Shown one piece after another: positions 59,440 through 64,000 of a DNA stretch of 64,000 nucleotides. Under the pieces are notes generated by a model. It ran no database searches, was not told the origin of the DNA, and saw nothing but the letters and a program-made list of their open reading frames with translations. The stretch is from NCBI RefSeq assembly GCF_014898055.3, contig NW_023601104.1:75871106-75935105 (forward strand), written 5' to 3'. The position numbers were made by a program, and so were the translations under genes. Every line of letters begins with the position of its first letter. The first letter of the stretch is position 1. Source of the DNA: Talpa occidentalis (Eukaryota; Chordata; Mammalia; Eulipotyphla; Talpidae).

Positions 59440-59801
59440 ACATCATTTTTTTATTTTGGGTAAAAACGTCATTTATTGACGAGTTCACTAGTTGAGTGCC
59501 TTTCTATATGCCTGTCAGGCACTGTTAATAGAGACATGAGGGGAAAATGCAGTTTTGGTTCCGGCTGTCAGAGCTGTCATTGAGTGTCTTTTATAAACAA
59601 GTATCAAAATTCTAAGCTGGGAATAGGTGAGGCTTTTCAGGTAGATGCTGTCTTCCAGGCAAGGGCTGCCGACTGGTTGTTATTACTGGAAATGCTGGAC
59701 AAAGACTCTGACTTGGCTGTTTCATCATTCTGTTCATCGTAGCTTATCACACTGGCTTTCTGTGTTGCTCTCTGATCAAAATCCAGGACACGGGGAGAAG
59801 G
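59440..59801 (-). other. SLC10A1: SLC10A1 3' UTR with poly(A) signals
   Basis: Minus-strand AATAAA signals occur at 59472-59477 and 59450-59455, about 330-350 bases past the stop. The part around 59475-59580 resembles the 3' end of an L2 element, so the signal may be repeat-derived. The 3' end is inferred. Confidence 0.55.
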
Positions 59802-62685
59802 TTAGACTGTGCAAGGAAGCACTGCACTCCCCTTATTGGGTGTGGTGCCATTGCTCACAGCTCCTGAAATTGTTACTTCAGTTGTGGCAGCTGTGTAAAT
59901 CATTTTTGTTTTGTCTGTAGAGTTGAAAAGGGTTAAAGGTAGAGGAGGAGAAAAATGGTAAGTTAGTCCAAAGCTTCAGTCTGGAAGATAAACAACTTTT
60001 ACCCTGGCTATGCATGTGGTGTTTGTGCCCCCCCACCCCATTTTTATCATCTCTCATTTTTTTAAAGATTTATTTATGTGTACAAGAACTGGGGTACAGG
60101 CCAGAGGTATGGAGGGGTGAGAGGACTCACCAGAGACAATGGGGAACAGAACAGGCAGATCGACTGAAATACACAGCTGAGGGGAACAGCGGGTGAGTCA
60201 GGAGAGGTCTGCTGCGCCATGTGGGCAGCTCCCTGGCCGGGGATCGAACCCTTGCTGCAGTGGCCGCGGACAGCCCCATAGGTTGCGTCTCAACCCCCTG
60301 TGCCACCAGGGAGGCCCTCATCTCTCCTGTTTTAAACTCTTGAGGGGAGATTGATTTTCTTTTCAGCATCCCTAATGGTAATAGTAATAAAAGGTATACT
60401 ACAGGAGCAGAATTTTTACTCTTCTCCATTTACAGCTTTGTACATGCAAACACAGAGGTGGTTTGAGCTGGAACATAACCAGTTAACTTGCATTCGGGAA
60501 GCAAGTTGTGACAGGAAGGAAGATTTTTGGGGAAGTTTTCTAAGAGGAGTTTCTGTGTCCCCCACATTGTATTTGTCCCTTTTTCTGCCTGTATGGATGT
60601 GAGCTGTGAAGTATGTCAGGGTTCTCCTTTTGTTTCATTTCTAGAGTTTTCAAAAATTCAAAATTGACAGATTAACGTTTTTAGTCCAATAGTACCAAAG
60701 GGGTAACTTGTTTTCACATAGTATTGCCACAGGAGTCTTCTGTAGCACATCATGAGTGAAGTTTTGGATTTTGAGACTCAAACTACCCACAATGAGTGTG
60801 TGGCTCTTTTAGAGGATTGCAGACCTTTCTGGGACTCAGACTACAAATTTGGGAAGCTGGGTGATTGTATTAGAAACTTCTTCCCTCTTGCACTTAAGAG
60901 TGCAATGGGGAAACATTTCTTGAGTTGCTCTCAGATAAGCTTCATATTATAAATTCGTTTTAACACTGATTTTGATCCAAAGTGATTAAAATGGTTCTGC
61001 AATATAGTGAGCTGTTTTTGTTTTGTTTCAGCTTCTTGATAAACAAGATTACATCATAGTTCACTATAACTCTTAATTGCTGCTGTAATTCCACCTGAGG
61101 AAGTGGTATTTTCTAGGGTGTACATCCCTAGGGTCTTGAAGGACCTTTTACTTTTTTAAAAAATTATTTTTTAAAGATTTATTTATACAAGAACTGGGGT
61201 ACTGGCCAGATGTGCGGGAAGGCGAGAGGATTCACCAAAGACAGTGGGGAACAGAACAGGCAGACTCATGAAATATACTGAGGGGAGCAGCAGGCGAGAC
61301 AGGAGAGGTCTGCTTGCCATGTGGGTTATCTCCACGGCCGGCGGGGGATCGAACCGGCACTGCAGAGGCTGCGTACAGCTTCACAGCGCTGTGGGCACTT
61401 TTTTTTTTTTTTTTTTAAGATTTATTTATGCATACAAGAGCTGGGGCACTGGCCAGAGATGATGGGGGTGAGGGTTCACCAGAGACAGTGGGGAAACAGA
61501 ACAGGCAGACTGACTGAAATACACTGCTGAGGGGAGCAGCGGGTGAGACAGGAGAGGTCTGGTTTGCCATGTAGTTTGCTCCCTGGCTGGCTGGGGATTG
61601 AACTTGTGCTGCAGAGGCTGTGGATTGCTTCATAGTGCGGTGCTTAACCCCTTGCGCCACCAGGGAGGCCCCCATGGAGCTTTTAATTTTCATGGGAAAT
61701 AAAAGGCTGGTGAAGGATTTGAGGACGTGATTAAGGATAATAAACTATTTAAGAGTTAAAAATACTAGAATATGTTACCGAGAAAGGTGGTTTTGAGAAA
61801 AGAATTGGGTTTAAAGGTACTCTCTGAACAAAGAATTCATTGAGGTTGATTATATTGAAGAGAAATGCTCTGAGTACCTTAGAAAATAGATGCTGTTGAT
61901 CAGGAAGAGTTAATCCACGAGTAACCAGGTTAGAGTATAAAACATACTGACGAGGTTATGGTGTTAGTTACTGTTGAAAAAGCTTATACTTGTTTTCTTC
62001 TAGCTAGAATTGGAACTCTTACTTGGATTCTGGCTTGTCAGGTTGCATTGCTAATAAGTTTTCCCATACATAGTAGGGGGTGTCAGCAACGCATGGAGCT
62101 CTGACCTGGCTCTAGAACATAAGAACCTGGTGCCGAATCGCACAGAGACATCTGAATGTTTGTCAGTCGAGACCTTTGAAACAACTTTCTAATGTCCAGG
62201 GCAGGTCTGGCTTATCCTCACTCTGAATCCTGATTGGTTTCCTCCTTAAAGGAGTCAAAGTTGCTTTGGTGTCCCAGAAGGCAAACTATCACAATTGATT
62301 CTTCCAGCTTAGAGAGTGGAAATAAAATGCAGTTAGTGAAATGAGCCTTGGCTCTTTGAGGTCGTATCCCTGCTTGGTCTTACCTTGCTTCTAGTGACCT
62401 GATAAACGGCCCTTCCAAAAGGTCCTGGCCAGAGCCGGACTTGCTGGCAGAATCAGTTGAGAGTGGGATTCCCAAAAGATACACTCACCTTTGGAAGGTT
62501 TGATTTTCTTATAGCACCGAAAGAGGGCGATTAGGAGAAGGCCTTCTCCAAGCTGGAAGATCATGTAGAGGAGAGGAAAGAAGAAAAGTGGTCCAATGAC
62601 TTCAGGGGGGAAGGTCACATTGAGAATGGTGGAGCACAGTTGAACATTTTGACATCCAGTCTCCATGCTGACTGTGCGTCTGCAT
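59802..62685 (-). CDS. SLC10A1: SLC10A1 (NTCP, sodium/taurocholate cotransporter), last two coding exons; 5' exons outside the window
   Basis: On the minus strand, exon 62685-62489 (197 nt) is bounded by CACAG and GTGAGT. It encodes [20 protein letters not shown] and then the last membrane spans ([27 protein letters not shown]) to YKKIKPSK. Phase 1 continues into exon 59914-59802 (acceptor CTACAG), which gives [13 protein letters not shown] and a polar cytoplasmic tail ending LPCTV, stop at 59804-59802. The match to human NTCP is clear up to the tail, which then diverges. The protein imports conjugated bile acids with sodium across the hepatocyte basolateral membrane; in human it is also the hepatitis B/D entry receptor, but the residues known for that are in exons not in this window. 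The preceding exons must lie beyond 64000. Confidence 0.95.
60056..60317 (-). mobile_element. tRNA-derived SINE (subfamily B)
   Basis: Antisense copy in the last SLC10A1 intron, in sense with that gene's minus strand. 9-bp target duplication TCATCTCTC at 60047-60055 and 60318-60326. Confidence 0.88.
61152..61393 (-). mobile_element. tRNA-derived SINE, head-truncated, fused to the next copy
   Basis: Antisense copy lacking about the first 28 bases of the head. It abuts the poly(T) of the copy at 61394. Confidence 0.82.
61394..61675 (-). mobile_element. tRNA-derived SINE (subfamily B)
   Basis: Full-length antisense copy with an 18-base poly(T) (its A tail). Flanks of the pair, 61141-61151 and 61676-61686, agree at 9 of 11 bases. 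Confidence 0.85.
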
Positions 62686-63149
62686 CTGTGTAGGTTAAAA
62701 AAAAACCCCGTATGTCCTCACAGAAAGGATGTGAGGGTGTAACTTCGTTCCTCCACCCACCCAGATGCTCTTAAGACCCATGGGACCGTATGTATAACTC
62801 AGAAAGATGGATGTGAGCCAGATGGAGTGCACATGGTTTCCAGAAAAGTTGACATTTTGTGAAGCCACTAGCCTTGTGGAAGATGGTGACTCGTGGGCTT
62901 AACTCAGGAGATACTCTTAGTAACTTGGAAGTGTGTTTGTCTACTTTCGTAGGATTTGCAAATTAAAATTTGGAGAAGTGTCTGGTGAGGGGTGAAAGGG
63001 AGAAGTGAACCACTATCATTTAGTAGCTTATTTGGGCTTTACATACAGGCCAATTGCAATTTCAACTTTGAGAGGATGTCTGAAATGTCTGGGGAACTTG
63101 TCCTGTCCCCAGCTTTTGGATTTGGAACTCAATTTAAAAGACAAATTTG

Positions 63150-63428
63150 GGGCCTCCCCGGTGGCACAGCGGTTGAGCGCTGGGTTGTGAAGCTGCCCGC
63201 GGCCTCTGCGGTGCCGGTTCGATCCCCGGCTGCTCCCCGGCCACCAGAGGAGGGTCCCACATGGCGCGCAGACCTCTCCTGCCGCCCGCTGCTCCCCTCA
63301 GCAGTGTACTTCGGTCCTTCTGCCTGCTCTGTTCCCTGCTCTGGCTCTGGTGAATTCTGTCACCCTCCCGCGCTTCTGACTGTGCCCAGTGCTTGTATAA
63401 ACAAACAAACAAACAAACAAACAAATAA

Positions 63429-63461
<33 letters not shown>
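63150..63461 (+). mobile_element. Young tRNA-derived SINE (subfamily A)
   Basis: Intact A and B boxes, (AAAC) and long A tail. Perfect 14-bp target duplication AAAAGACAAATTTG at 63136-63149 and 63462-63475. The intact duplication and long A-run suggest a recent insertion. Confidence 0.92.
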
Positions 63462-63467
<6 letters not shown>

Positions 63468-63830
63468 CAAATTTGATTTGCCCTGTTATCTTCCGAACAT
63501 TCTCTTCATTTTGCTTTCCATTTTAAGGATTAAAGAGTAGTCTATCTACATTTAACTGCAGTTAGTATATTAAAACCCTGACGGCCATCAAGGCACAATA
63601 TGGAGACTACCATGTTATCACTTGATGTGGCCGTTTGTCTTTCAAAATTGACATTCGTCATTGACAGCCTTTTGACTGCCTGGGCAGTCCCATGACACAT
63701 TCTGTAGAAATCTTACTAGCCTGGTTTAATTCATTTTTCACAACAACTCATTTTGTTGGGGGGAGGGGGCGGGGGACTTGGGTGCTACTAATGTTAACTC
63801 CTGCACATGCATGTGTCTGTATGGCTGAAA

Positions 63831-63896
63831 CAGTGTCCCTGAAAGGGACACTGTAGGCAGGATGCCTAATGCTCTCTGTAGGCAGGATGCCTAATG
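63831..63896. repeat. Hairpin plus 25-bp tandem repeat
   Basis: CAGTGTCCCT and AGGGACACTG form a perfect 10-bp inverted repeat with loop GAA (63831-63853). CTGTAGGCAGGATGCCTAATG then occurs at 63851-63871 and 63876-63896. Confidence 0.85.
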
Positions 63897-64000
63897 TTCC
63901 CATACCATGCTCTCGAACTATTCCTAAAGTTAGCAGCTCTGTGAGCTGGATTAGATGATAGCATAAGCTTAACAGGACTGACTCTCGCCTGTTCTTGTAA

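Larger units (their letters stand above)
62690..64000 (-). other. SLC10A1 intron (to window end)
   Basis: The sequence upstream of the SLC10A1 exon holds a recent SINE (63150-63461), a hairpin with a small tandem repeat (63831-63896) and no further exon that I can support. Confidence 0.6.

Noticed and set aside
62992..63432. 146-codon frame
   Set aside because: Its second half is the SINE at 63150-63461; no protein family.

Overview
The window is nuclear DNA of a placental mammal. It holds three genes with multi-exon structure and consensus splice sites, in the order SUSD6 (+, 3' part), SRSF5 (+, complete), SLC10A1 (-, last two coding exons). This is the gene order of human 14q24. About 20 copies of one tRNA-derived SINE family are present that is not Alu, B1 or B2. 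Together with its own L1 3' ends and ERV LTRs, this points to a non-primate, non-rodent placental mammal; I cannot name the species. | Layout: 1-7814 is SUSD6 intron (SINEs, MIR, one solo LTR). 7815-13702 carries four SUSD6 coding exons (sushi domain, transmembrane segment, cytoplasmic tail), followed by a SINE-free 3' UTR of about 4 kb ending near 17650. 17650-51900 is a gene-poor intergenic region: two solo LTRs, several L1 3' ends, an MLT1 LTR, dense SINEs at 27-46 kb, CA/TG microsatellites and two CTCF-like motifs in divergent orientation near 26.0 and 29.2 kb. 51910-52960 is the CpG-island promoter of SRSF5; its coding exons run 53167-56452 (272 codons) and its poly(A) signal is near 56990. 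57-59.4 kb separates it from SLC10A1, which comes from the other strand (terminal coding exon 59802-59914, preceding exon 62489-62685, intron to the window end). | How the genes relate: there is no operon logic. SUSD6 is a single-pass membrane protein, SRSF5 an SR splicing factor and SLC10A1 the liver sodium/bile-acid cotransporter; they share only synteny, and SRSF5 and SLC10A1 converge tail to tail. | The best lead is inside SRSF5. A CpG-rich block at 54516-55049 in the AT-rich intron that splits the second RRM is bounded by a good 3' splice site and a plausible 5' splice site, brings an in-frame stop after 16 codons and ends on an AATAAA. It looks like a poison cassette or alternative terminal exon for autoregulation. 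Other leads are the divergent CTCF-like pair, solo LTRs with intact 4-bp target duplications, a head-only and a tail-only SINE insertion (both with target duplications), and a duplicated block at the SUSD6 3' end. Exon coordinates were read by hand from frame and splice-site continuity; repeat names rest on remembered consensus sequences.
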